A DNA stretch of 64,000 bases from Carya illinoinensis (lineage: Eukaryota; Streptophyta; Magnoliopsida; Fagales; Juglandaceae): contig NC_056762.1 in assembly GCF_018687715.1 (NCBI RefSeq), forward strand, positions 42,378,520 to 42,442,519, written 5' to 3'. Numbering within the stretch: position 1 is the first letter of the stretch; the number at the start of each line of letters is the position of its first letter. Under the pieces are notes generated by a model. The model had not been told where the DNA came from. It ran no database searches and was given only the letters and a program-made list of their open reading frames with translations. Shown one piece after another: positions 37,431-49,480 of the stretch. A program made the translations under genes and the position numbers.

Positions 37431-37587
37431 GTAACCCATATTTCTAAAGTACACGAAGCTGAAGAATTGATAGCAGATATGAGAAGAGAGTTGTTAGCCC
37501 CTGCAAATCAACCTTCCGAGCTGCTGAACATCATTGTTGTACTTCAGCACTTAGGGGTGTCATACCACTTTGAAAGTGTTATGGACG
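37431..37587 (+). pseudogene. Fragment of a third terpene synthase (exon 2)
   Basis: The frame reads ISKVHEAEELIADMRRELL, then PSELLNIIVVLQHLGVSYHF and ESVMD. This corresponds to the exon-2 region of TPS-a enzymes, where copy 1 has [17 protein letters not shown]. An acceptor-like 'ttgtag' precedes it. It is much more diverged than copies 1 and 2 are from each other, so it is a separate family member. The sequence stops where an LTR-like TG start occurs at 37,588. No other exon of it is seen. Confidence 0.7.
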
Positions 37588-38100
37588 TGTTTCACTGCTA
37601 CTAACATGCGATCACCTGCAATCAAAGAGTTGAGCGGCTTGGGGGTTCTAAGGAATGCTTCCGATGTCTAAGTTAGTAATCAAAATCGAAAACTGCCTCT
37701 TTTATCCCAATGAATCAGATAACCTTCATGTACTTGAGCAATATGTATATATAGAACCCATGAGGTTTTTGTTACCATGCAATAGCGTGCTTATCCGTTA
37801 TTCAAAATTTGAGATATAGAGCTTATCTACATACGGATGAACAAATGATCGGATAGCTCTCCTTACTCGAAAGACTCTCAAACAGTTATTCTCTCAGTGG
37901 TGATGATGGATTGGGCCCTTAAGGTGAATCTTAGACTATTGGCCCAAGTCGTACCTCAAGCCCATAGGGTGGATCTACATGATCTATTGTACCCAAATCG
38001 TACCCTAGGCTTTTAGGGCAGCCCAATAAGCCTCAGAGAGGTATTAAGCCCCTTCCAGTTAGCACATAAACTTGTAATTATAATGTGCCCCTTCGTTATC
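37588..38100 (+). mobile_element. Probable 5' LTR of a gypsy-type element
   Basis: Starts TGTTTCAC directly at the break in the synthase fragment. It shares 'ttccgatgtctaagttagt' with the solo LTRs in the 7.2-kb block ('tccgatgcttaagttagt'), so it may belong to a related family. A gag-like region follows. Its right end and target duplication could not be fixed. Confidence 0.4.
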
Positions 38101-38399
38101 TGGGTTTTCTGTCATTTGTGCTGCTTCGTCAAATCATCGTTTCACTTTCACACTCTGTTGCACCTCAAAACATGGATAATTATAGTTTGCTTACACTTTC
38201 TTTCCCACTTCTCCTCTTTCAAGTTTGACTCTCTCATTTCTTCTCTTGAGTGCTTTGAGTCTTTGCATTCTCTTTCTCAACCTTCACTGCAAATTTTTGG
38301 CTTCTAAGAGCAATCTTGTGGCTTCTTCCCGTGAGTCTGGTTCCTCGTGACTCTATAATCCACCTATTTGTCCAAAGGGGTCATTGCTAACCCTAAAGG

Positions 38400-39000
38400 G
38401 GAAGGGGAGGATGCCCCTTGTTCTAGTTTTTAGCGTCATCGATGGTCCTCAACTATTTCTCGTTGCAAACGGGACACTGCGCAGGATAGCTTCAACGTTT
38501 CTGATTCAGTGACCCTCAGACTGGCTAACTAGCACCGTGGAGCAGTCTATGCAAGAGGTATGGTCATTTTTGTTGCCCTATATATGGCCATGTTTGCAAA
38601 GGGACTTTGTTTGCCCTCTGTACGACTTGTCCGTGAAGTTTTAGAGGTCATGGGTTTTGCCCTGACCAAATTGATACCTAATGCCTAGAGGATTTTAATG
38701 GCTTACTGCGTTCTTTGGCGGTGAGTGCTGGAACCTACGGATGCTGAATACCATGATCTCATGGCTCGCCAGTTCCTCTCTCTTCATGGATTTAGATGCT
38801 TGGATGGGAACTCTTGCAGTTTCAGGTCCCACAATAGGATAGTCCAGTTAGAGCACAAATATTCCTATGCCAAGGATTGGTAGAGGAAAATTTTCTTTGT
38901 TTTAGGCAAAGGTTGGGAATTTCCCGCGGATGAGACCTCAGACCACAAATTTCCCATTAAGACTTCTTGGTCTCCGGTTCTTGGTGAGTATGGATTTGAG
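38400..39000 (+). pseudogene. Degenerate gypsy-type N-terminal (gag-like) region
   Basis: The plus frame reads FAKGLCLPSVRLVREVLEVM, then LTKLIPNA, a stop, RILMAYCVLWR, a stop, EPTDAEYHDLMARQFLSLHG and further FFVLGKGWEFP. The order 'G..LP....V..VL......L.PN.WR......W' is that of the plant 'putative gypsy-type transposon' N-terminal domain as I recall it. TAG and TGA codons inside show it is dead. Confidence 0.5.
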
Positions 39001-42000
39001 ATTATCCTTTTTACTCATTTTGCATATAGCCTCACGTACAACTAAAGAAACAAATAATGCGATCAAACCACTTTAAATAAGAAGCATGGACAACAAACCG
39101 CTTGTGTTCCATTGCATATGGATCTAGTCTACAAAAAGATTTGAGCGCTCAGAAAGTGATATAGGCGTCCTTGATGCGATTTTAAAGAAAGGCTTTGTTC
39201 GTCTCAAAGCCGTATTTTTCTTTCCTATTTGCGATGTTCTTCTTCCATCCTAAATATTTGTGTTAGTCTCTGACTATTACAATTCAATTCTTTCTTTTTA
39301 AAAAAACTTAAGAGAAGTCTTCTTGGCATTCTTTGTTTGTTTTCTGACATTTTCAAACGAAAATTCATTACAAAAGTTTCAAACAATTGAAACAAACTGA
39401 TTAAATTTACAAGAATATTAGAAATAAATATTGTTTCTAAAGAATTAAGCCACATCACACCATTTTAAATATCCAATAAAATTGACTAAGTACGTACTTG
39501 TCCTAGAAAAAGATTAGGATAATTGGTGGTGTGGCTATTGGCAGAGGAACCGACACTGTTGAAAAAAATGAGAGCACTCACTATATATTATATAACAAGT
39601 TTTTCATTGTAAGAATGATTGAAAAAGGAAAACACTATAGACATAAAGGGATCACACACACTGACGTGGGAGTGTGTCACATCTTTTCCTACTTTTTTTC
39701 CTCTTCCTTCTCTCCCCACCAATTTTTTTTTTCTCCCCTTCCCCCCGTGCCATATCTCCTGCGTCGACCATGAAGGCCATCGTTGCTCGTCGTACCCCAC
39801 CATGCTTAGGGGCATTGCTCTGGGAACAGAAAACATTGGCAGTCCACATGGTGGTCGCTGGTACCCTTGCTGCACCTTGACACGACTGGACCGAGGAGTT
39901 AACGGCCACTGTTGTCCTCGTGAAACATCCAGTGGCTAGGCGGTCAAGGATTGTCTCTGTTGTGGCCAGGCAGTCGAGGCTCATCTTTTGGGAAACAAAC
40001 AACACCAATGGACCACAAGGTGGTTGTCGATGCCCCTCCCCTATTGTGCCACGACTAGGCTAGACTTCCATCTCCTGTGCAAGGAGAGGTGCACACATGA
40101 GAGAGCTGCACATAAGAGAGCTCTATTCACAGCCCTTGTGGTTAGGGGGCTGTCATGGCTAGTGGCTACCGTCATAAACCACCAGCAGTCACTGGTGGTC
40201 AGTGTGGTGGCTGGTTGATAGAAGGGAGGAGGGGAGAGCACAGAGAGGGGGAGAAAGAGAGAGACAGAGAGAGAAAAAAGCGACGTGGCACACTATTAGT
40301 TTGCTACATCAATGCGTGAGATCCCTTTGTGTCTCCAGCAGCTCTATTTGAAAAAATTAAGGATATATATATATATATATGTTAATATGGTAATGATATT
40401 AAGAATCTCTTTTTATAATTATGTTTTAATTAAATGGAATGTCTGTGTGTGAAAATTAGAATACAAATTAAAAAATATATAATATTTTTTTAATAAAGTG
40501 GCGACTCTAGCACATTTTTTTTTTAAAGCAAGCTTGATATATTATGTGTAAGGGATACAAAAATGCATGAGTAAGGGGTAGAGGAACCATGGCAAACACC
40601 ATTTATTAAATAATGTAGAACTATATAAAAAGAAAAAGAAATGAACACTAGAAACAAATAAATGTTTCTTAGTACCCTTCCATGCTAAGAGGGAGTAGAA
40701 CAAAGTGGCTGTTTTTATACAATCCGAGAGTGGGATTGTAGTTTCATGATTGTAGGTCATGGTGATTGTAGTGACTGCATTTTGTCTTGAAATACCTGAT
40801 GGGGAAGTCCACTACCTCATCTTCATGATCTCGTAGCCAAATAAGATAACTCTTATAATAAAAAACAAGATAAAAAATTCAAACTCCATCGTGTTATATG
40901 TCGTTACAAAACTCCACACTCTCCCAAATGAGTATATGTGATTCTTGCACTGGGGGCAAAAGAAAAGATAGTGGTGCTCATGAGTTGTGGCGGAGAGAGA
41001 CTGCCAAGGGACCAAAGAGGAGTTGTGATAGTTGGGCGCCAACGGTTTGAATATTTTACTAAACTCTTTAGATATAAGAGCATCCTAGCAAAATCTAAAA
41101 AAATTAGTAAGGAAAACAATAATGAAAGGCATATGATAGAGGTGAAAATAGACGGATTATAATTTAGACCAACTCCGATAAATTTTAGAATCTGTGACGG
41201 TGCGTAGGGGTCATGCGCCTATCTACTTACAACCACAACAGTCAGATTTGAAGGATTTGATGGTGGCGAATTTGTTGGTTTGGCGCTTGTGATGAGAAAA
41301 GCTTCTTGAAGGGGTGTTGCATAAGGTTCACGTGTGGCTATTATCAAGAAACCGTTACTTCACTCCAAACGATTGGCAGCCTGAAAGCCTTATCGTACCG
41401 CGTATGTGTCTTGGATGATGTCGAAAAATTAGAAATCTGTTTCTTTTGATTTTGGGGGAAATAAAATTAACTTTTAAAAAGTTGAATTTGGGAAAGGTGT
41501 TCCTCGTATTCCGTACTATTTCGGTTCCTCCGACTTGGTTGAGTTATTGAAAGGTGGCAAAAAATATATCCTCTTCGGAGACGGCATCTGATCTGAAATA
41601 ATTAAATGAGAAGTAATTAATTAAGAGATGACTGGTGCTCCCATTTCATCCAAATATATTAACAGTACAGGACATTATATCGAGATTACTCTTAAAACAT
41701 GCATGAGCGCTCAGAATGATTAATGGAAGTGGCCGCCAAACTACAAAGCATGGAAACTAATTCCATTTCGGTTCAAACTTTGGGAAGCTCTGTCCCGGAA
41801 ATTTGTAATTATGTGTATGTATAAATATATATATATAAATATATATATTATTGAGAAATAATATTTATAATTGTGGATTGTACAAACATAGTGCAATCGT
41901 TTTGAAAATAAAAAGTAAATATAGAATCTACATAAAAAAATTAATTTTTTTAATAATAGATTCTACTATTTTTCAAAGTAGTTGCATGACGCTTGCATAC

Positions 42001-42500
42001 TTTACGACTGTACATATCATTATTCATATTTATTTATTTGTTAGGTTAACTATTTTTTAATGACATTTATTAATTAATGACATTTGCGATTTGTGTGTAT
42101 ATATATATATAGAGAGAGAAATACTTTAGTTATAAAAGAATTAAACAAAAATAAATCTACAAACTGATGTAATTTAATGCAATATTTTATATTGTAAAGT
42201 TACTTTTATTGTAAAATAAATCTAACGAATTACATAAAATCATATCAATTTGTATATTTATTTTTGTGTGATCTCTTTATGTATGTATATATATATACAC
42301 ATTAATGTGGTTTGCGGAGAAGGTGTATTGGTTAATTCGTAGCTCCCTCGGGCGGCCTAATATATTTATTGCACATTAAATATAGTCACTCATATTTTTT
42401 TATTTTTTATTTTTAATAGTTAAGGAAGTGACTATTAATAAATTTATATTTTATTTATTTATTTAATAGTTAAGGATGTTTAAAAAATATTTAAAGTAAA
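39001..42500. other. Repeat-rich intergenic DNA; no gene recognised
   Basis: The block 39,680-40,300 is C/G-richer than its surroundings and ends in purine repeats ('agagggggagaaagagag'). Six overlapping frames on both strands are open there, none with a known motif. Bases 41,160-41,600 and 40,900-41,160 likewise lack recognisable protein motifs. TA runs lie at 40,364-40,380, 41,827-41,848 and 42,096-42,110. I see no intact gene. Confidence 0.45.
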
Positions 42501-42520
42501 AGAATGATGGCTTGAGCTAC

Positions 42521-42534
42521 ATACACACACACAA

Positions 42535-42577
<43 letters not shown>
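42521..42577. repeat. Compound (CA)n-(TA)n microsatellite
   Basis: An 'acacac' run with one interruption passes directly into a TA run of about 17 units. Confidence 0.9.
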
Positions 42578-42582
<5 letters not shown>

Positions 42583-43485
42583 CTATATAGAATAACATCC
42601 CACAAACCACACTGTCCAAACACTTGGTTATAACCTTAAGAATAAGAGGGTATCAAAGTAATTTACCACCTAAGTTCTTCCCTTGGCATACTGCTGAGTC
42701 TACTGAAACATCAAGATAAAACCCACATCACAACAACTGCAGGAAAGGAATAAAATGATCTGGGCAACAGCAAAACATACCCAAGAAAATAACAAGGAGC
42801 CAGCAGCACCGTGAGAAAGGTGCAGCGGAGCTGGACAAGGTGTCGAATGATGGTGAGTCTCAATGGCAATACGTGGGTCCAGCAGCTGAAAACACAGAGA
42901 GAGAGAGAGAGAGAGACGGGAAAGACGTTGGGTGCCTACCAAGATGTGATATTTGTGGCTATGGGTGGAGCACTGGCCGTGTTCCTCTACTGAGAAATCT
43001 CTAAGAGTGGTGACCCGTGGAGTTGGGTGGATGTGAGACGGCTCACGGTGCAATCTATGGAAGTTGGACGAGTTGCTCTGTTTTGAGAACCAAAACAGAG
43101 ATGCCTTGGTGATGTGTGAGGTAGTGTTTCCGTGGTTGGCTTTCAAGGCTCTCGGTCTGCGGCTTGTTTTCTTGGTAATGCTCTGTTTTTCAGCGCCAAA
43201 ATATGGGTGCTTTTAGCTGACAAAAGGAGTGGAGTGGTTTCCTTACGTGCTGTTGCTGCGAGATGGGGGGTTAGGTGGCTATGGTTTTGCATGACTGGGT
43301 AGCGGCTAAGCAGGAGTGCTACGGTGAATACTTTGAACATGGTTGAGCACTAGTGGTGACGCGAGATTGGAGGCTGGTTTCGGACGGTGTGGAGTCAAGG
43401 AGGAGGTGCAATGAAAACAGTGAGAAACCGAGAGGAAGGAGAAAACTGAAGCAGCAGCTTGGTTAACGTACAAAAGAATATATCT
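42578..43485. other. Non-coding repeat-like block
   Basis: A 148-codon minus-strand frame (42,700-43,146) and several overlapping plus-strand frames are open, partly because the stretch is GC-richer and includes a (GA)n run at 42,896-42,915. None shows a known motif, splice structure or partner copy. Left unassigned. Confidence 0.4.
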
Positions 43486-44540
43486 ATACTAATATATAAA
43501 GTGTGAATCGCTTAAGAACAGTATTTTCATCCAACATTTTTATTTCCAATTTTGTCCTTAGTTTTATTTGTCAATTACGGTTATTTGCATTCTACTTTTA
43601 TTCTACCGATTGTTCTTTTGGTCTTTCTCCATTCCCACCAACTTATTTAGCTTTTCCTGTTTTATTTTCAGTTTTGCCCCTTAATTTTATTGTCCAGTTT
43701 ATTGTCTTTGGTGTCGTTTTGATTCGCTGACTTTATTTTAATGTCTTTTTACAGTTAAAGCTTATCACTTTGTCTGATAAAATACAATCGGATTGAAATT
43801 TAAATGTCAATATTTCTTTCATTCCGTATCTTCAACTATCTATTCTCCGTATTCTAACCTTTTAAAAAAAATATCCTGGACGAAGTTAATCGTGAATCTC
43901 AGCAATTCTAGGTATGTTCTTGTTGTTTCTCTCAGTATTGCAATGATGAATTGTATTGTATGAATGTTGTTACAGTGTGTAATTAGATGATTTGCATATG
44001 CATATGTCGTGATTTCTTCTGATTTCTTCGTATGTTCTGATAACACAAAAAAAAACACAGTTAAGAGTGAAAAAAGAAAGCCCAGTTGTTCCTCACCTTC
44101 AGAGCCAATAAACAATAGATCCAACCGAAAAATAACCATAAGAAAAAAAAGTTCCTCCACCAAACAACAGATCCAACCGAGAAACCCAATAATATGCCAT
44201 CAGAAAAAAAAACACCCAAACAGAGTTCCTTAATACACACGAGATGGTGAAATAAACCTACCCAAACAACAAATGCAACCGAGAAAGTCAAAAAAAAAAA
44301 AAAAAAAAACTCCCTTTCAACAAAAAAAAAAAAAAAAAAACTCCTTCGAAAATAAAATTTCAAAAATAATCCTACGCCCATCTGGTCTTATCTGGTCTCT
44401 TCCACCACCAAGTGCTTCCTCCTCCCCAAGCCCGAGGCCTGTAGTCCCTTTCTTTTCCCTGGCACAGATTGTCTCTCTTTTTACATCTCTTTCCTCTCAT
44501 TTGTCCCTCAGATCTACCATCGACGACAGCTCGCAGTCAT
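43486..44540 (+). mobile_element. Candidate Helitron 5' terminal region
   Basis: At 43,486 the sequence reads 'tctatactaatatataaagtgtg' after an A. Plant Helitrons commonly begin TC with this type of 'tctatactaatataaag' start and a T-rich follow-on, as seen here. The 3' hairpin with CTRR was not found, so length and autonomy are open. Within it, a phrase close to 'aacagatccaaccgaga' recurs three times (about 44,111, 44,165 and 44,263). Confidence 0.35.
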
Positions 44541-44552
44541 GCACGGGCACAC

Positions 44553-45027
44553 CCACTACGTTACTATTTTAGATAAAATATTATATAATATATATTATTA
44601 TCATCTCACCCACTCCGTTACTATTTTAGATAAAATATTATATAATATATATTATCATCTCACCTCCAGCGACTCTCACCCACCAACTCCCACTCCTGTC
44701 GGGAAAGAATCCAAAATTAATTGTCGTGCACACCCACTCCGTTACTATTTTAGATAAAATATTATATAATATATATTATCATCTCACCCACTCCACCGAC
44801 TCTCACCCACCAACTCCAACTCCTGTCGGGAAAGAATCTAAAATTAATTGCCGTGCACACCCACTCCGTTACTATTTTAGATAAAATATTATATAATATA
44901 TAATATATTATATATATACTGTTATTATATATATAAATAGATACTGAATCCACCAACTCCAGCGACTCTCACCCACCAACTCCCAGTCCTGTCGGGAAAG
45001 CATCCAAAACTGATTGCCGTGCTGTCT
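44553..45027 (+). repeat. Tandem array of about 125 bp with an AT palindrome
   Basis: 'ttactattttagataaaat' followed by 'attatataatatata' occurs at about 44,560, 44,616, 44,741 and 44,867. The last three start full units of about 125 bp that also hold 'gactctcacccaccaactcc', 'cctgtcgggaaag' and 'gtgcacaccca'; the first is a short unit. The AT palindrome could fold into a hairpin. Confidence 0.9.
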
Positions 45028-46129
45028 AACCACGATGCACCCAACCATACGGTGATGCCGTGTGACCTTGACATGGTGGCGGCAAGGGGGCCACTGGGTG
45101 ACAACCCAACAAAAGAAATAGAACCTAAAGGCAAACAACAGAGAAAACAAACACATACCCAACAAACAACAGAAACCCCAACTGCGATGCATCCCAACTA
45201 GACGCTTACATTGTTTAGTGTCGGCGTCCTCGCTGCATGTGGGGGTCAATAGCCCTAGGTGGTCCAATCACGATGCAACCCAAGCACATGGCAACACCGT
45301 TTGGCCTTGACGTGCTTGCAGCATAGCAGATCACAACGATCAGTTGCTGCAACAACTACAAAAAAAAAAAATTAGAAATCCACTTTAATCCCATTGAGAG
45401 AAAGAGGGAGGGGGACGATTGTCCGCTAGAACCCACGGAGTGGCCGTGGGTTGGGGGAGAATCCATGATGAGTAAACCGATGATGATTCTGTTGTGGGTG
45501 TGGCCATGGTGAGAAAGAACCCACGGTGACTAAAAGAGAAGAGGGGAAAAAGAAAAATGGAGAAGGGTTGTGGCAGGTGCTATGGGGCGACAATAGGATT
45601 AGAGGGATGAGAGTCTGACTTGAGAAAGCCAAGAAAGTTTGCTTTGCTTTGTTTTGCTTACCGTGCTAAAACAATCATCCAACTTTTCATATTGATTGAA
45701 AGGAATATGATAGGTGACAAAGAAGAGTTATTATACAAGGGAAAAAGTGAGGTGGGTGGAGGACCAGTGGTAGTGATTGACAGCCTATAAAAAACATGGA
45801 TTGACATAAAATACACAATAAACGATGAAATGTTAGGTGGCAGGAGCGAGGAATTACTGAACCCATCCTCACTCACATCATCAGCTCACCCTCCTTCCGC
45901 TGTTACACTCAACAGGGATTAGTTTAGCCATTTCCTTCACAATGCGTCTGTATGTGTGCCATATAATATATACACATATCAAAATAGTTTGAATATCAAA
46001 CTCCCAACAAATAATATTAAATTATTCACAAAACTAACATTTATTAACTGTCTTGTAACAACTCTCAGAAAAGGGTCACACTAAAACAAAAGAAATAGAA
46101 TTTTAAAACATTTTAATTTTTTTTTACAT
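45028..46129. other. Intergenic DNA with dispersed-repeat pieces
   Basis: A segment of about 52 bp, 'cacgatgca.cc.aa.ca..cgg..' and onward to 'ccttgac.tg.t', occurs near 45,030 and again near 45,270. Bases 45,420-45,610 are the diverged partner of 24,050-24,230. No gene recognised. Confidence 0.5.
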
Positions 46130-46425
46130 TTTAGATTCTCAACAAAATTTTATTTATAACTCATATATTAAGCAAAAACATTTAAATGAACTTTGTACTA
46201 ATATCTAGATAACAAAAATCTTTTATAAACATTATTATTAAATTTTAAGTCATTATTAATGTATAAATTAAAAAAAAAATTACAACATTTTAAATTTTAT
46301 TTATTTATATTTTTAATTCTTAATATAATTTTATACAAAATTCATATATGAATTGAAACAATTTAAATGAAGTATATGCTAATAGTTAAATAATGAAATT
46401 TTTTTATAAACATTATCATTAAATT
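46130..46425 (+). repeat. Diverged tandem repeat of about 180 bp
   Basis: 46,130-46,250 and 46,308-46,425 share 'aacatttaaatgaa', 'tatgctaat'-like and 'ttttataaacattat.attaaatt' blocks in the same order. Both are very AT-rich and non-coding. Confidence 0.65.
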
Positions 46426-47419
46426 TACAGAAAGGACGTGCATTGATGAACTTAAGCCGATCACCCTCAATCCACTTCTAAATGTTTATCCACACCTCCA
46501 TGTAAGAATTATCATTTTAGAATTCTCTAGATAATAATGACGACCGGAATTGATGAAAGGTGTAGGTGAAAATTTTGTTTTATATTTCTTAGTCAAAGCA
46601 AAAAGTACTTTGTTTTTATTAATTGATTGAGAAAAATTGTGGGGCAGTAAATTACCAGCTGTATTGCTCATATTCATCATGATTTTACTTCACAAATATC
46701 TCATCCTTCAAGTCTTCAGAAAAGTTGATCCAATAATCTTGAGTAGGTGAAAAGAGAGTTATAGGTTTGGTGGCAGGTCTATTTTTGTATCTTTAATATC
46801 ATCATTTTGTTTTATTTGATTCAATAAAAAACTTATTACTTTTTAATGCACCTTAAACGCCATCTAATAATCACGTGGATCTATACTGCTTCAACAACAC
46901 TAATAATGAATTGTTCTCTTTTTAAAATTAGATTATTAATTTACTAAAGAGAATGTACATTTAGTTGTCTTTTATATGAGTTGGCTAGCTGTAGCCTATA
47001 ACATTTTGCAGTCAAACAATGGGTCCCACGCTGCCCATCTCTACTCTTTTTACAGTCCAACGTTTTGCAGTACCCAAAAAGAAGACAATTCGCATTTCGC
47101 ACCATAAGCAGCCATGACCGAGTAATACCATTTTGAAGAATGCACAGTGCAGAAAATTCACCGTTTCAGAATTAGTGCGCGCACAATCTTGCGAAATGGA
47201 TTACTCCTAATCTATAAAGAGTTTTGCTATATATAAACAAAGTTATGTATTAATTTACGTATTAATACTGATTTTTTTATATTTAAAATTTAATTTCGTT
47301 TAACATATATTCTTGCAAGTTTTTGTTTCTTTCATCTATTTGTGCTGGGATTTATTTAGTTGTTGGTTTGTGGTGTGGTTTTTATTTCTTTCTTGTTTTG
47401 TTTGTTGTTGCAATTGAGG
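46426..47419. other. No gene recognised
   Basis: AT-rich DNA, with a slightly more complex stretch at 46,990-47,210. No protein motif, RNA gene or clear transposon end is visible. Confidence 0.45.
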
Positions 47420-47955
47420 TTTATTTTTTTGTTTCGTTTGTTGTCACAGGTCTAAACACATCTTTAGTTGATTTTCTTGCGTTTATTTACAGATCTAAAA
47501 ATATCTTAAGAGATCTGTTGGTTCCTCTCGCCCCTTCGGTATTTTTCTTGTACAATCTTTTTTTTTTTTTAAGTTGTACTTGTTGTTACACCCATGTAGA
47601 AATTTTTTGTTCTTGCATTTCATGTATATTCGATTAATGTTCTTTTTTCCTTGCATTTTAGATTTGTAGCATTTTTTTTATTTTTGCAATCTGTTTTTTT
47701 AGGGTTTCAGTTTGAAGAGAGCTGTTCTTGGTTTATTTTTTTGCATTTATTCACAGATGTTCAGATAGCTGTTTGTTCTTTCGTCTCTTCCAATTTTTGT
47801 TTCTTGCACATTTTTTGTTTAAATGTTGCGTTTGTTGTTACACATGTAGAAAAAAAATTTCTTACGTTTCATGTATATTCGATTCACGTTTTTTTTAACT
47901 TGCATTTCAGAATTGTAGAATATTTTTTTTTTTTTGCGATTTGTGTTGCTACGGT
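47420..47955 (+). repeat. T-rich repeat of about 250 bp x 2
   Basis: 'ttgttgttacac.catgtagaaa' and 'catgtatattcgatt' occur near 47,581-47,640 and again near 47,832-47,890, with further shared words before and after. Two 100-codon frames here come from the T-richness and read as Phe/Leu-rich strings; they are not accepted as genes. Confidence 0.6.
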
Positions 47956-47976
47956 TTTTTAGTTTCCGGTCCATCT

Positions 47977-49030
47977 GGAATAATATTTGAATATTAAAAG
48001 TTATTGATTCCAAGACTCTAAAATTCAAACCACCTAAATCGTCCAAAGTGAACCACCTAAACCATTATACTAATAATGCATTTTCAAATCGTTACGATTA
48101 AATATTAATATAATCTTCAGGTCCCATCCCTTTTTGTTTTCCCACACCCTTTTTCTCTCATGAAAAGCAATTCCACAAAGTAGTCATGATCAAACCCACC
48201 TAAGTTGTATTGGAAGTGAATCATTTCCATGTACCAATTGTCAAAAAGTTATCCATCCATGACTACTTTTCCAAACGAAACTAAGAAATTGAGAAATGCT
48301 GTTTTTTTTTTTAAGTTCTTTTCATTCTTTATTAGTTCTTAATTATAAATAGTGAAATTATTTATATCATCTTTTTTGTTTATCATTAGAATAATTTTCA
48401 TCAAGCAACATATTATATATGTAGGTTTTTTTGACACATCTTTGTCAATTGTCGATCACCACAGGCCAGTACCGCCAAAGGTTGTTGGCCTGGCCTCCTT
48501 CTGGAATAATATTTGAATATTAAAAGCCATTGATTCCAAGGCTCTAAAATTCAATCCACCTAAATCGCCCTTACGTCAAAGTGAACCACCTAAACCATTA
48601 TACTAATAATGCATTTTCAAATCGTTACGATTAAATATTAATATAGTTTCCAGGCCCCATCCCTTTTTGTTTTTCCACACCCTTTTTCTCCCCTACAATA
48701 GATAGTGGTGGTAGTTTGTAACAATGCTCTTTTAATATTTTAAATTATTATTATAATTTCATGTGCAATTCATATACGTAAATAAATTATGTGATAAAAC
48801 ATGATAATGTAAGTCTATAAACACATGATAATGTATTTTTTTCTCATAGACCCCACAGCATTAACGTCACAACACCAATGAAAACCAATTCCACAAGGTA
48901 GTCATGATCAAAGCCACCTAACTTGTATTGGAAGCGAGTCATGTCCATGTACGAATTGTCAAAAAGTTATCCATCCATGACTACTTTTCCAAACGAAACT
49001 AAGAAATTAATAAATGCTGTTTTTTTTTTA
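47977..49030 (+). repeat. Direct duplication with a length difference
   Basis: 47,977-48,311 matches 48,500-49,030 closely ('ggaataatatttgaatatta', 'aatgcattttcaaatcgtta', 'ccatccatgactacttttcc' in order). The second copy has about 185 extra bases at 48,692-48,876, near repeated 'tttttctc' words. The spacer (48,346-48,420) matches 50,272-50,330 just upstream of the Helitron gene. Confidence 0.85.
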
Positions 49031-49387
49031 AATTTTTCATCTCGAATCATATCAACTAATAATTGATCATGTATTGTATTTTAAAGGATATATAAATATT
49101 ATAAGTTAATTACTTAACGATTGACATGCTTCTAAAAATATATACAGCATGTATATAAATCGGTATGTTTGGAGATGACATATATATATATATATATAAT
49201 GGAAGGTGGAACTTAATAAATAATTGGGCTTATATATATGTTTAATTATATGCCATTAATTATATTAGATTACCAAATTAGTTCTTTTCATTCTTTATTA
49301 GTTCTTAATTATAATTCATGATTGGGAGCGATCTATGGTAGGCATTTTGAGAAGGAACTATATATGATTTATATCCTGATTTATTAC

Positions 49388-49480
49388 TAGCTGATATTCT
49401 TGCTGCACTACATGCTGTTAAATACAATAAAGATTTGGGTTTAAAGTAGGTCATTTTGGAAGATCAATTATGTTGCAAAA
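49388..49480 (+). pseudogene. LINE-type RNase H domain fragment
   Basis: The frame reads LADILAALHAVKYNKDLGLK, a stop, then VILEDQL. 'E/D.LAAL.A...KDLG...VILE.D' is the core of the RVT_3 type RNase H domain at the end of plant LINE reverse transcriptases. Only about 30 codons survive and a TAG interrupts them. Confidence 0.5.

Noticed and set aside
42700..43146. 148-codon minus-strand frame
   Set aside because: No recognisable motif, a low-complexity Ser/Leu part from a GA run, and several competing frames on both strands.
47323..47962. Two plus-strand frames of about 104 codons that look like membrane proteins
   Set aside because: Their Phe/Leu/Val content follows from T-rich DNA, and the region is an imperfect tandem repeat that does not keep frame.
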